Source of the DNA: Anseranas semipalmata
Taxonomy: Eukaryota > Chordata > Aves > Anseriformes > Anseranatidae
Length of the DNA stretch: 64,000 nucleotides
Reading direction: 5' to 3'
Assembly (NCBI GenBank): GCA_013399115.1
Contig: VXAA01005247.1
Span: 595,796 to 659,795 of the forward strand
Shown here: piece after piece, positions 37,858-51,479 of the stretch
How the letters are laid out: the number at the start of each line of letters is the position of its first letter
Numbering within the stretch: position 1 is the first letter of the stretch
Notes under the pieces: generated by a model
Databases searched by the model: none
What the model was told of the DNA's origin: nothing
Seen by the model: the letters and a program-made list of their open reading frames with translations, nothing else
Position numbers and translations under genes: made by a program

Positions 37858-40800
37858 GGTTCTTCATGCAAACCGGTCATAAGCATTTGCTCTGGTTAAA
37901 AAGCAAAAATCTTGGTTGTTATAATGAGCATCTTTAGCTTTATTTGGTATTACTAATACCTTTAAACAGAAGGCAGGGTACTGGCAACAGTAGAAAACAG
38001 ACTTGTAGGAGGAGGAGGAGTCCTGCAGGCTGGAAAGAAACTAGAGTCTGCAAAATTCGACCCTCCTGCTGTAGTTAACTAGTGACCATAAACTGTAATA
38101 GCCATAGAAGTTAACTGCATAAAAGTTTAAGACTCTTTCTGAAGCTGAACAAGGCAACCACAAGACATTGACAACTGCATTTAAAGGGCATATATTGACT
38201 TACAGTCATGACTTCAGTGCCAAAACAATCATATATGATTAGGAAGTATACATGTCCCCAGTTTATAGGAGTGGATTTGAGGCACGCAGGAATTTAAGTC
38301 CAAGCACTTGGCGAGAGACAGTCAGGATTTAAGCAGCCACTATCTCCAGTGGCCAGTCGATATTGCTAACCTTTCCCAGTCTTCCTGGTGCCATCAGGAA
38401 AGGAAAAACCAAGCAAGTTCTTTTTTTCTTCAGGTGCAGTGCACTTGTGAACTATTAGCCTATGCTCTTGTGATTCTAACATCTGCCTATGGGACCTTAA
38501 ATTTCCTGCCTTAAGTTCAGTGTTCTTGTTCCATGCAAGCTAGGCACTACCTTAGAGCCACTTCATATTCTGGGGGAGATGAAATAATTCTCCTTTAAGT
38601 AAACTACTTGAAACCAGTTAGAGGTTGGCAGAGATGCCACCTTAACCATTGCTGTTTGTTATGGAAACACAAACAAACCACACTTCCTAGAAGAATCATG
38701 GCTTGAAATGAATGCATGGAAAAAAAGCATAAATTTGTCCTCCTTTTAGGAAATCTCAGAAGAGAGCATAAAGCTTGGCTTACACATAATTCCTAGAAGA
38801 GTAAGTAAAGTCATCTACAGACTAAGTAAGATTTCTTGACCTTGGTGCAGACAAAAACAAATAACTAATATGTCCTCAAGGAGGTAGCAGCATACCAGGC
38901 AGAGCAATATAGGATGTGAATCAGTGTAGGGTGGGAGCAGAGGGTAGCATGGTTTTCATGGTGGCATAAGTAGATTAATCTCTTCAGTGACACAGTGCCC
39001 CAGGGACTCCAGGTCTCTCTTGTGGTGTGGTGTTGGTGACCCACAAGCACACCTGTCCCCACGCCATCAAGAGCTTTGCTGCTGTCCTGCAGAAAGGCCA
39101 GCTATGCTTGAAGTGGGAAACTGGAAACAGGGCTGTGGCACCCTGTTGTCTCAAAATTATTTCCAGATCAAATTTTCCTCATTTTACAACCAAGCTTCTG
39201 GTTGCCACTATTACAAACACGATCTGAAATTTACAAGGTAGGCTAGTATTTTTCCCAGTTCACACATACAGGTCCAGATTTACCAAATAATGGTCTGAAA
39301 CTTTTATGAGTGACACCTGTGCAGCACAAAATCCCATATCCTATGGCTTAGCAATGCCACCCAAGTATACAGTCCCTCATTTAGGAAGTATGTATGTCTT
39401 CCCCTCCAAGCAAGGGGAAATGCATAGTGTCACGGACACCACTAAATTTTCTGCTTTGCCATCATTATTGATGAGATACTCAGATACTATGGTGATGAAA
39501 GGCAGTACAAAGCTCTAACACAGCCAAAAACCTAGGGAAACTTCATCATGCTGAAACAAAAAAATAAAGATAGGTGATCTAAATTCCAAGTATATCATAC
39601 AAACTTGGTTCAGAAAACTGGATGGTATGTATTAGAACTGTTTAATAACTTTTTCTGCTTGCTTCAAAAACAAAGTCCAGCATCTTCATATTTACCATTG
39701 GTAGGAACAGGGCTGTGATGAAGCAGACAGTGACGAGGTCTATATTCAGGTTCATTACCAGTGTTTTCCTTGGTTGTAATTATTTCAGTGAAGACTTTGC
39801 CTAATTAGGATTTTCATGATTTGGCACAGGAAGCAGATACAACATCCGATATAGTATGCCCTGAAGCTAAACATTTCCATCAGCTTTAATGGGCATTAGA
39901 CTGGTCCCTTACAGAGTAAGGCAGAGCCTTTTCACTGATCAGGTGAAGACAACTCAGGCATGAGCCAGCAAAAAGACATAGCCAAAAACATAAGCTTTAC
40001 TCACTCAAACTCAGGGATGAACACTGCACCAGTGAGTCAGGATCCTCAGGGAGCTGCTGCTTCTCTGGTTAAGATGAATTATGCTGACCATATGAAAACT
40101 GGCTGTGTCCCCTAGGGAAGAAATTAGATCTCAGTGAGAGGCCACAGGATCCTTAAGGGGAAGAGGCATCTCCCAGCTTCTATTAAGAGCTGGTTTTCCT
40201 TACTTGTGAAGTCAATTAGGGTGCTAAGTCCCCAGCCCCACTAGCTTGATTTCTCTCTTTTCTCTGATAACAATACACTTTTGGGCAGTTTACAAAATAT
40301 GGGTGCCTATGTGGGATAGCAAACCCCCCTCACTGGCTGAGGAGCTTTTCCTGCTTAGCGAAGCCTTCTTTTCCAACTCTTGTTTTCCAGAGCCAGACAA
40401 GCCCATCCTACAGCCTCTTGGAGACTCAGGTAAGACCCCCTACCTCCTCAGCTCCTTCTCCCCATGGTATGTGGTACCATGTAAGCGTAACTACTGAACT
40501 GTCCCCTTTTGTGTAAGAAAATGGGCTTGGTTATTCCAGTTCTATGAGGAATATGAGCAAAGTATTGTTTGCCTTAGTATTTACACATCACATTTCAGCT
40601 CATCTTTAAAACAAGAATGTTATTTCTATTAATATGAGTTAAATAAATATTTCAAGATTTACACCAAAACAGCAGAACAAACATAGAAGTGGCATGCAAT
40701 TGGCTAAACCTGCTTCAGAGTACAAAGGTGACTTAAGGAAAAAAAAATAAAAACAACCTTAGCCTCATGACCCTTTTCTGCTGAAAATTGAGTGAGAACC

Positions 40801-43643
40801 TCAAAAGGGACAGCCTATAAACCACACAAAACCTGCTTGTTTCAGTTTGCTGGATCTCAGCAAATTACTCTGGGATCACGCAAACTCCAAAGTTACACCT
40901 AGCCAGCTTGCAAAAGCTGCTGATTCTGCACCTTACCTGTAGAACAACCATAACTTTGCTCTGCCTTCATCTTACCTCTATTTATCTGCTGAACAAGGAG
41001 GAATCACCATGGCCCCCTTCCTCCCTTCCCAGCTGATGATGCTTTCCTGATTGAGGGCTGTCTAACCCATCAGTACCACCTGAAAATATTTAGAGCAAGG
41101 GTGAGATCAGCCAATTTATCCCCTTCCTCCTCAGCCACAGCAGAATTGGTAATGCCTATCTGCTCTCTTTACTTCTGCTGATGACCTTTAATTAGAGAGT
41201 CCCAGCCAGAGCCAACCTGAGAGGTTCCTCAGATTTTGGAAGTGGCCCTCGACGCTCCTCTCCAGGGCTGTTAATTGAGGTGTTGCTGATTAGAGGATGA
41301 GCACACCAGGCTGGGCAGCACTTACAAGCTGGGCTCTACCAGTCACAGGGAGCTGGCTGCATTACAGGCCACATCATCCAAAAATGTTCAGAAAGGTCCA
41401 TGCCTGCATTAGAACCATTCTCAATGCAGTGTCCAAGACTCTGCTGATGCAAGCAAAAAGCCTGCACCCAATGGCTCTACATTTATTTGTATTGCATACA
41501 CACACACAATGCAAACTTCCTCTGGTAGTTAGAGGACACTGCTGGGGGTTTGGTAGGCAAGGTCAAGACAACGTTAGTCTGGTCTGATAAAGCATGAGGA
41601 GGTAAATCGTTCTGTGCAACTCAGAAGTCATTCAGATGGTACTTTTGGCTTCCCCCCTCCCCTGCTTTTGTTCTGTCAGTCTGAAGAGAACAGCTCGTGT
41701 GATGTAATTTAGAATGGAGCTTTTTTAAAGCTTTCACTCAGGAAAAGCTTCGGGAGCTCTGGGGGTATAGCTTAGCTCTGAGAAATAGAAAGAAAGCAAG
41801 TTTGCATTGACAGCTTGATCCCAGAGAGAGGTGGCTGCCTGCTTGTCTAACAGGTCCTCTGGGTCTGGATGAGGCAGAGACAGAGGAGCAGTCATATTAA
41901 GTGAACGTGCGCTGCCAATGTTAAAGGAACAATTACCATTATTCTACATAGTTCACTGTTTGCTACTGCTATTTCCTTCAATAAAACCTCTTTTCACTTG
42001 CCAATTGGAGCTTGTCATGTAACAATATTTCTTATGCACAATACACATACTAAAATGCCCCTGTGTTTTTAATACATTTATAGTTGTTAACAATAGCGGT
42101 ATAGTGACAGAAAAAATGTACTTGCTTTGAATACAGAATAGACTGAAAAAAGAACAAACCAGAGGCCCTGCTCTGAAGGATTAATGGGTGTTAGATTTTG
42201 CCTAATCTCAGTGTTAGAGTGGTGACACCTCTTCCATTTCATTTACACCCACTTTTTCCTCTCAGGGACTGGACTGTGATCTCTGTGCTTAGAAGGAGTT
42301 GTCCACCTGAGCCTTGAGTAAAAGCCTTCATGAAACTTTTGATGTGAGGAATTGCTGAGGAGAGGGACGAGCTCCTGCACTGGGTGCTCCCACCTGTCCC
42401 CATGCCCATGCAGCCCCAGGAGGGCAGATGAGGGATGATGTTTCTGGGGCTTTGGCAAGCTCAGTGTACTGAAGGTTGCCCAACCAAGCCTTTGATCCTT
42501 GTGCATGGGCCGGTGGTCACTGCTCACATCGGACACTAGCAAAACTCCTTGGGAGTACAGTTCCTTACAAAACTGGACAAACATCCGGTGTTAGGGAGAG
42601 TTTGGCATTTCACCGAGATTTCAGGAACTCTGCAACTCTCCTCTGAAAGCCTGTACAATGAAGGCATTGTGCTAGCACCGTACTTGCCAATATTGCAAAG
42701 CCAGGCAGAAATGACCACAGTGACGGTGCCATGGTGAGAAGAAATAGAGTGTTTGCTCGTGACCAGGCTGAACCTAATATTTCATGCACCCAAATGATCA
42801 AGCAGCTGTTTGGAAACCTTTGGAGCACAGTCATGAAGGAAACTTTCTTCTGCCATAAGATTCATGTTTTCCAAGAACACTATTTTGTTCCAAAGAAGTT
42901 AATATATGCAGGGAGAGTTTCGCTGGTCTCTCCTACACTATGCAGGAGTAGTGGTAGGCTGCAGTTTTAAAAACATCTGTCCACTACACAATGAGAGAAG
43001 TGTATTTAATACTGTGAGCAGAGCAGTTACCATATTTGCCTTTGCTAGAGCAGACAACCGTGCACTGTCCTGAAAGTACTTGCTATACTATTAAGAAACA
43101 GTGGATGTCATCTGCGCACCCCCAGAACGTATTCTGCTTCTTTCATGTCCCCCAGGAAAAAATGTTTTTGGAGAAGAGGTATAACATGATATATCTTCTT
43201 CTGATTCAGATATTGGTAAGTACTTTGTCTACAACTCTTTCTGAAGAAAAGAGCAGCAAAACACAGAGAAGGCAATTGTATTGGAAGCTGCTTTGGAGCC
43301 TGATCTGCTGAGCTCCCTGGAAGCCTTTCCATTGACATCTGCTGATACTGGATCAGGCCCTTGTGGAACTAAATAAATGGCTTTCCAGCACAGCCCAACA
43401 GAGGCTGCTCAGCAGCACTCAGGGAGGAGCTCAGATGGTAGTAAGATTAATAACATTTGCACTAGTGGACAAGTCCAGCTCCCAGTCATGCTCCAGTACT
43501 GCATGCAGCTGAGAGAGAAAAAAATAGGAATGTTTGCTAGGAAAGTCTCTAGAAGACATGACTCTCACAGATTGTCACTCATCATTGGATTTAAAGCAAA
43601 GAAGAGCTTTTATAACTTATTAGAAGACTTTTTTTTTTTTTTT

Positions 43644-44402
43644 NNNNNNNNNNNNNNNNNNNNNNNNNNNNNNNNNNNNNNNNNNNNNNNNNNNNNNNNN
43701 NNNNNNNNNNNNNNNNNNNNNNNNNNNNNNNNNNNNNNNNNNNNNNNNNNNNNNNNNNNNNNNNNNNNNNNNNNNNNNNNNNNNNNNNNNNNNNNNNNNN
43801 NNNNNNNNNNNNNNNNNNNNNNNNNNNNNNNNNNNNNNNNNNNNNNNNNNNNNNNNNNNNNNNNNNNNNNNNNNNNNNNNNNNNNNNNNNNNNNNNNNNN
43901 NNNNNNNNNNNNNNNNNNNNNNNNNNNNNNNNNNNNNNNNNNNNNNNNNNNNNNNNNNNNNNNNNNNNNNNNNNNNNNNNNNNNNNNNNNNNNNNNNNNN
44001 NNNNNNNNNNNNNNNNNNNNNNNNNNNNNNNNNNNNNNNNNNNNNNNNNNNNNNNNNNNNNNNNNNNNNNNNNNNNNNNNNNNNNNNNNNNNNNNNNNNN
44101 NNNNNNNNNNNNNNNNNNNNNNNNNNNNNNNNNNNNNNNNNNNNNNNNNNNNNNNNNNNNNNNNNNNNNNNNNNNNNNNNNNNNNNNNNNNNNNNNNNNN
44201 NNNNNNNNNNNNNNNNNNNNNNNNNNNNNNNNNNNNNNNNNNNNNNNNNNNNNNNNNNNNNNNNNNNNNNNNNNNNNNNNNNNNNNNNNNNNNNNNNNNN
44301 NNNNNNNNNNNNNNNNNNNNNNNNNNNNNNNNNNNNNNNNNNNNNNNNNNNNNNNNNNNNNNNNNNNNNNNNNNNNNNNNNNNNNNNNNNNNNNNNNNNN
44401 NN
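43644..44402. other. Assembly gap (759 N)
   Basis: The run of N is flanked by a T15 tract (43629-43643) and a G8 tract (44403-44410), so the gap was probably caused by homopolymer or low-complexity sequence. Apparent frames of 279 and 393 codons across it are artefacts. Single N bases also occur at 44532 and 45606. Confidence 0.99.
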
Positions 44403-44512
44403 GGGGGGGGCAGGGCTGTGGTTTCGATTCAGGTTCTGTTTGAGACTCCCTTGCTCCAAACTGTTTTAATTATGCCTTTTCACAAAATGTCAGGAGAATG
44501 CAGCCTTGAAAC

Positions 44513-44531
44513 AGAAAGAAAGAAAGAAAGA
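44513..44531. repeat. (GAAA)n microsatellite
   Basis: About five GAAA units directly before the single N at 44532, so the length is uncertain. Confidence 0.85.
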
Positions 44532-47468
44532 NTACTATTACATGTCAATTTACCATGAGTAGAGCTTTAAGGACCTTCTATGTTAAATGCTGCATCTCTG
44601 GTGATTTGCAGCTTTTTTTGACAGTGTTTAAACTGTTTGGATATACTCTATGAAAACATGCTGTTTAGATGGTGTTTAACCCCACCAAAACAAAAGTGCT
44701 GACAGCCTCAGAGCTTCTCTGGCATTAAAGCTGTGCGAGGATATCTTTGTGAGCATAACTGTGTATAATACCTGCTTTGGGAATAAACTCCAGGCACATA
44801 ACTTCAGTGTCATTCAGGAAGTGACACAGTTGCCAAAGATCATGAGACATGAAAGGAAGACACTGTACTATCTTTTCAAGTTCACGAATTCTGCCTGGAG
44901 TTGCCTGTAATATTTCCACTTCTCAATAGATAGAGCTTACCAAAAATAAAACCAAAAATTTTAAGTTCTTTCCAAATTTAATGACAGAGAGTTTTAGGTG
45001 GAAAAAAAAAATCCTTTGTAATAAACTCAGTATTTTCAGTTTTACATTATCTATAAATTTCCCAACCAAAATAGAGTGAACAATTACAGAAGCATGTCCA
45101 TGGGTGAGACCTACCTTTAGATACTGTGCCAACATACTAAAGAAAGCCCTGTCCACTTCTGGGTCCTCCACTCTGGTTAGGATTTTGTTTTTGAAACTTG
45201 ATTATATTGACAGACAGTCTCAACCTCACCGATGGGGTGAGTAATTAACTCTGAGAGGAAGGGAGGAAGACTGAATTAATGCAGCAGTGCTGCTGAGGCA
45301 AGGACTATAATAAGGTTTGGATTTTCTTTAGTTTGAAAACAACATGATCAATTCAGATAAGATAATGCATCAAAATCTCCAGTTTCACACTGTGCAGTGA
45401 GGAATAAAGAGAATTTGGGAGTTTTGAGTGATCCCTGAAACACAACGAGCACCTGCCTGTGAGCAGTAGGGCACGAGGTGGCCTCGGGGGCTCTGCATGG
45501 GGCTGTGCCTCCCAAATCTCTGTGCGCTGGAAAGGGGATGTGGACTGGCATGGCCCTACAGTGGCCATTAATGAAAACAAATGGATGCTTAGCCCTCTAC
45601 TTGGGNATACAGAAAGGAGACTTTATTTCTCTTTACAAAAGCTTTACAGTGATATGCCTTATGCAATAGAGTTGCCACACCACCTACAAGACCCAAAAGC
45701 CCAATCTGAGTCTTAAATTCAACTTTAGAAATTGCTGCTACTTCAGTATATAAAAGAGTATGTGAAACACCACAAGATCCTGCTGCTCTCTGGACTAGCC
45801 TCAATTACTACAAAGGATTTATTTCATAAAGTCACAACAACAAGGACACGAACACAGACATGAAGAAAAACTTGGTAGGAAAGAAAACAGGGTCTGAAGG
45901 AGAATTTGGAAGATCCAGCCTAGAAACAAACCCTGGGAGCTCTGGCACAGCTCTCCTGGAGGGTGCATGGCTGTATCCTGCACCCTGCCCCGCAGGTATC
46001 TGTGATTGCATGATCTGTTGACCAGCTGAGGTTACATTTCTGCTGCAGTTAGTAGTTAATACCAACGCTGTGAAGTTCCTGTGAAAATCTGGTGATTTAT
46101 CCAGGACATATCAGCTGAGGGCTCGGGAGGACCTGGCGCCAAGCTCCGATGCAGAGCAGTGGAGAGTGCAGGTCTCTGGGCAGGCACCTGCAAACCATCC
46201 TGTGAGCACACTACAAAAGTGTTTGTGAATTTTGCTATTGTGTTCATTGGGAGCACGAATTATGTCTGGTGTCTGATGCAGATGATGATGTCTGATGATG
46301 ATGCAACAGGCACTTTTGAATTAGCACTTAAAAACCTGTTCATAAAATGCTTGATCCCCTTTTTTGCAAAGTCCATTACAACTGTGAAGTATAAGTGAGC
46401 AACATACAATTCACGGTGATCCTTTCAATTCTTTTTTAAGCTTCCCTAAATCCAGCCCCCCGCCCCCCCTCCTGGCTGTACATCCTCACTTTTTAATAGT
46501 TAAAAGTAATTTTACAGCAAAAAAGAACATAAACAATATACACTGACTCTTGACACTCCATTGCTTTTTTAAACTAGAATAATAAAAATTTGCAAATGAA
46601 CAAAAGAGTGGGAGGAAGATATCTGATTTACAATGTTTTTGAGATAAAGAACACTATAAAAAAAGATCAATGTGAATAATAAAGCATTGTTAACTGAGTC
46701 ATGACATTTCTATTCTCAGTGAAGATTTGAACAGTAGAGCTCTGCAAATGAGCACCTTGTGCCATTTTCAAAGTGGGAGGAAGACATATAATTATAATTT
46801 TTAAAGTGAAGAGAATTTTTTTAAAATCTCTGTTAAAAAGTTTATTGAAAAACATATCGACATATCAATATGACATAAATTACTTTAATTTTATTAAACT
46901 AGGAGGGGGGAAAACCTCTTTTAGAAGACTGGCTGCAGAAAGCATTCCTTGAAAAGAATTTTCTTTATTAAAAACTCTTTTGCTAAGATGAAACAGCACT
47001 GAATGTCAGCACTACCGTATATTTATTCTGTAACTCTTCCAACAGCTGAGATCTATAAAAGAAACATATTTTCAAAACAGTTTTAACCTCCATTGTCTTG
47101 ATCATTCGTATTAACATTTTTCATGTCACCTATTGAAATCCCTTAAAGGAACCTTTTATTCAGTCAAAATTAATGAAGCCATTTTCTTAAACAGCCTCCA
47201 AAAGTAAAAAGGACGTAATGTTGTGCGTTTTATTTGACATGCATTTTCTTCCATTTCACTTATTTGTGTGATGAGAGCAAAACTTCATATTTATGTTATC
47301 AATTCTGCAGAGAAAAGTGATTTTGAGAGAGAAGAAAACTAACTCTGCTCTTGCTGTGTGTGCAATTTAAATTCAGAGCAAAAATACAGCATTGATCAGA
47401 TTACTCCAATTGAGTCATTTAGTGCTTTGGCATTCCTGAAGTTAGGGCCCAGCTGTGAAATCATAGTT

Positions 47469-47539
47469 GGGGCCAAACTTTGCTGTTAGGTGAGTGCACA
47501 TGGCTCCCATTTTCTTCAAAGGGAATGACACACATGGCC
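47469..47539. repeat. Fragment of ancient palindromic interspersed repeat
   Basis: It begins 'ggggccaaactttgctgtta' and ends 'gaatgacacacatggcc', with a CCCATTTTCTTCAAAGGGAA core. This mirrors the GGGCCAAATTCTGCT ... TTGACTTCAATGG ... GGCC plan of old amniote repeats. It is decayed and not library-checked. Confidence 0.4.
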
Positions 47540-47683
47540 AATATTTAACTTTCACCTCTTCCATTTTTCAGCCAGCAAAGCCAGAACCAATGCAGGCAAT
47601 TTAATAGAATTAAGAATAAACTCAAGATTTTCCAGGACTTACTAGTGATTTGGGCTATATAATTCAATACACCTCAAAGCGCA

Positions 47684-47713
47684 GATGCTCAGCATATTCT
47701 GAAAATCAGGCCA
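47684..47713. repeat. One arm of an ancient interspersed repeat
   Basis: The text 'gatgctcagcatattctgaa' followed by 'aatcaggcc' matches the right arm (GTGCTCAGCACCTCTGAAAATCAGGCC type) of the repeat seen as a left arm at 3825. Confidence 0.4.
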
Positions 47714-48744
47714 TCTCGAATGTCTTATTTTAAGCAAGTAAAATCATAAATCACTTTGAGTATTTTGGCCATCAGATTCTAACAGCAAACAGGGCGCAGG
47801 ATACCTCTTCAAAATCATAAGCTCCAGTTTCTGGGTTGGGTGGAGTGCCTGGGAGACTTACCACTTCCCAACCCATTTGGGGCACTGTGCTTGCACTCAT
47901 TTCTTCTCTGCCATTACAAAGGGGGCTTGAACACAGTGCAGATGCCCACCTGCAGCAGCTGTCTCCTGAGAAAATGTAGGGTACAGGCCCGTGAATCCTC
48001 TGGGATGGACTGGACTGCTGGCATGACCCACAGGACTTTGAGGCACAAGTGCCACAGAGGGAAAAAACAGAATGCATCCCAAAGCAACACATAGCTGCCC
48101 CAAGGTATACGCAGATTTTCATTTCAACTCAAGGTCAAGTGGAAAACTTTCCTACCGTCCTTCCTGACTCTCCCCTTCACTTTCCCCTAACTCCATCTGT
48201 TCCTCACCCATCTCCTTCATTCCATGCTCGCCTCCCTCTTCTTCCTGTGTCCATCTGTTCCCTCCTTCCTCAATGTGAGCTGGGGAAGGGAAGTAAATTC
48301 AGTCATTCACTGAACAGATTTCAGGATGAACCCCCTCCCTCTCCTGTTCTAACTTCATTCATCATGGTAAAAATTATAATGAATAGAAATGTTGAAGGTG
48401 AAAATTTATTAGGGATTGTGGTGCTTTCTTATATCAAAAGCAGTTAAAGCTACATATAAACATTGGCTTCATTCATTTTTTTTTAATATATGGTATAATT
48501 AGTAAGAAATATTAGTGGAAGTGCTTGGTATGCAGTCCATCAACACATGCCTGTCAGAGTTTAGGATCTGGGCCAAAATTTTTTGCTAGTCCTGTGATAG
48601 ATTTATAATAAGCCTATAGAAGGCTTTACAGTCAGCTGGGTCACTAATTCATGAAGGTAAAATGTATCAATAGTTAATTTTTGACCTCATTGCATAAAAT
48701 ACCCCCTCCAGGGATAGCACCATTAGCTTTGTTGCTGCAACAGG

Positions 48745-48764
48745 AAAAAAAAAAAAAAAAAAAA
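48745..48764. repeat. Poly-A tract (A20)
   Basis: An uninterrupted run of 20 A. No retrotransposed sequence is recognisable directly before it. Confidence 0.95.
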
Positions 48765-50890
48765 GTAGACCCAAAGCTTCTGTGAATTACCAGTCCATCA
48801 TCATAAATCAGAAGAGAAGCACTTGCACAAGTTCATGATGTCATGTGAAGCCCAGTATGTATTTATAGCCTTGTGTACTATTTCCCTATTGCAAAAATAA
48901 ACAGTCTCAAAATCCCTTGTATCCTTATGCCTGAGCTCAGCAAAATGTAATGGGCATGAAACTATGAAAGCACCCATGATATGTTTCTCTAGAGCAGCCT
49001 GCTTTGTGTCAGCTGTGACACCCACCCTCCCTCTGGTCTCTCCTACAGGGATGACAGCAGTTCCTATGGAGTTTGCTCCATTTGCCTGGGCTTGCTGTAC
49101 GGACAAGCACCCCATCCCACTTTGCCTGTCTGACCCTGGGAGGGAGAAGGAAGTGGGATTTAATCCTCCAAGCCCTGTGCAGGGAGCAGTTGGGGTGGCA
49201 AGCACAGCTCAGCACCCACACGAGGACCTTGGACATCTTGTCCACCAAGAGGGCTAAGCTGTGGAAGCTGGGGCTTGGAGGTGCATTTTCCTCTCTTCTC
49301 CTTTGCTGACCATTTGGGAGCCTCATCTGAGGTTTCTGGGGTGCTTGGGTACAGATAATGCCTCACAGTTCATTGCAACCAGCCCCAAACCTTTCTGTAC
49401 CTATCCAAAATGGGAACTTCTGTTCCTGCCAGTGATCTTCTGTCCTGTCTCCTCAGCTGAAACTTTCTCTCTTACCAATTTTTTTTTTTTTTTTGAGGGG
49501 GTGGAGGGGTGTTACTTGCCAAAAACAAGACATAGATAACAGAAACAGTGCATATTCCACTGTAACCTCCCCTCCCAAGGAAGCATGCTTGCCTCTCTCT
49601 CTCCCCAAAGCAACAACTCTTAAAGTAAATGACTTGCATTAGGTGGCTGACAGTGATTTGTGTGCTGAACCACATTTATTTAGTGTCCCTCTGTAATGTT
49701 GTGTTGTTTTTCCACTAAGACAGCTGCACCAGCTCCCTGCCTCTGCCGGTGCTCCCCGGGGTGAAGCTGAGCAGTGAGGACTGCCCAGGTAAGCTGCTGG
49801 CCCTGCACACGTATCACACCATGCAGAGGTATACCTGGCCTCCCCTCTCATTGCAGCAAATTATTATTTATTATAATTTAGAGAACAAATTGTGTCCTTT
49901 AGACTGGTGACCAAAGGTCTTTCTTTTTATCTTTTTTTCTCTCTCTTTTTTTTTCTTTCTTTTAAATATGGCCATACAAACCTGGGGTTTGGGTTTCATT
50001 TTGCTACGAGTCTTTTCAAACCAAGTGAGTTCAGTTCAAGCCTTTAAACTTACAAGTTATCATCCATCAAGTCTGATGTAGCTCTGCCAGCTCCATCGCA
50101 GGACTGAATGGACACGGCACTCAGCTCTTCAAGTGATGAGCAAGTGAGATATTAAATAGACAGGCAGTGACAGCAGTACATGGGATAAGGAATGGCAGGG
50201 AGATCAGCCAGGCGTTGCTTTGGTGCTTTCTCTGCACTGATATACGAAGATGCCTCACGGTGAAATTAAGAAGTTACACGTCCTAAACTGCCAGAGTTTT
50301 CCATGGAATTCATCATTAACCCTTGGGACTCTTTGCCACAAGTGTGCAAGGCAAGGGGCCATAGCCAGAGCAGATGGGGAACAAACGTTACCAGCAAGTA
50401 GAGCCACAGACCCACATGTCTTCTGTTGTAAGATGTGTACGAGTCCTGCACAGGGCAATAGATTAGTTCACTCCCCTTCCTTCTCTCTCAGAGGCAACTC
50501 TCCCAGTGCAGCTGCTGCAGGCAGCTCTGCAGCATTACCCATATTGCTGCAATCTCCATCCAGAGGAACACAACACATCTTATTCCTTCAGTCCCTTGTC
50601 AAAAAACAGACTTAGAGCCCTTATACCCCATTGTATAAAAACTAGTTTCAAAAGTGTGCTAGGAAACTCCAGCCTCCTGTTCTCCAGGGCTGCAAGACCC
50701 TGGTTCATGCCTAAGCCAATGAAGAGAAATAGGGGTCAGGCAACCTACTGTAAATACCAGTCTTAAACAGCACCACCGCTCCTCGCTATTAACCAGAGGG
50801 ATCTGTGGCTGGCATCAGTGGGAAGTAGGTGATTTACTTTGTGCTTTCATGAATTCAGACACTGTAGTCAGCAGCCTGAATCACCCAGCT

Positions 50891-50912
50891 AAAAAAAAAA
50901 AAAAAAAAAAAA
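50891..50912. repeat. Poly-A tract (A22)
   Basis: An uninterrupted run of 22 A within intron 1. No retrotransposed body or target duplication is evident. Confidence 0.95.
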
Positions 50913-51479
50913 GGTAGAACCTTCATGTGAGTATTGAGACTGTCTCTGTCTCTAACACAAGCATGGGAAAGCAATCCCAGTCCTCTGCTACAACACTCAA
51001 GGTTAGGCCCAGCCTCCCTGGTTAAGGAATAAAGTTGCTATTCCAGGAAGCTGTTTAAAAATGGTACATGAAGGGTGTTTACCTCTACCTACCGTTAACA
51101 GTCTCACTAACACTGAATAGTCTGAGCTTTTTTCACCACAATATACCTATTTTTCCCCTTCTAAATCAATTCAGTGGATGATTTCTGCAAGTTAAAAACA
51201 GGCATTTGTGGGCATGTGAAACTGTGGACACGGGCTTTTAGAAGACAGTAACAAAGTTTGACCTCCCGCCCATCTCTAATTGTAATTTAACATTTTTACA
51301 TTCTCATTTAAAAGTAATCATAAATAATCAGTTGTACATAATATATTTTTAAAGCCTATTTGGCTCCACTTATTTGTTCCAATCCCTCAACCTATTACTG
51401 TTCCATGCAGTAACAAACTATAAAAGAAAAAAAAAAATGCTAACCACTTTTTTTTTTTTTTATGCTGGTCTAGCATAAT

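Noticed and set aside
43377..44558. Apparent 393-codon and 279-codon frames
   Set aside because: Both consist mostly of undetermined residues across the N gap and have no real coding content.
48801..49366. Cluster of overlapping frames up to 134 codons on both strands
   Set aside because: This is a locally GC-richer segment with fewer stops. None of the frames shows a domain or an exon boundary pattern.
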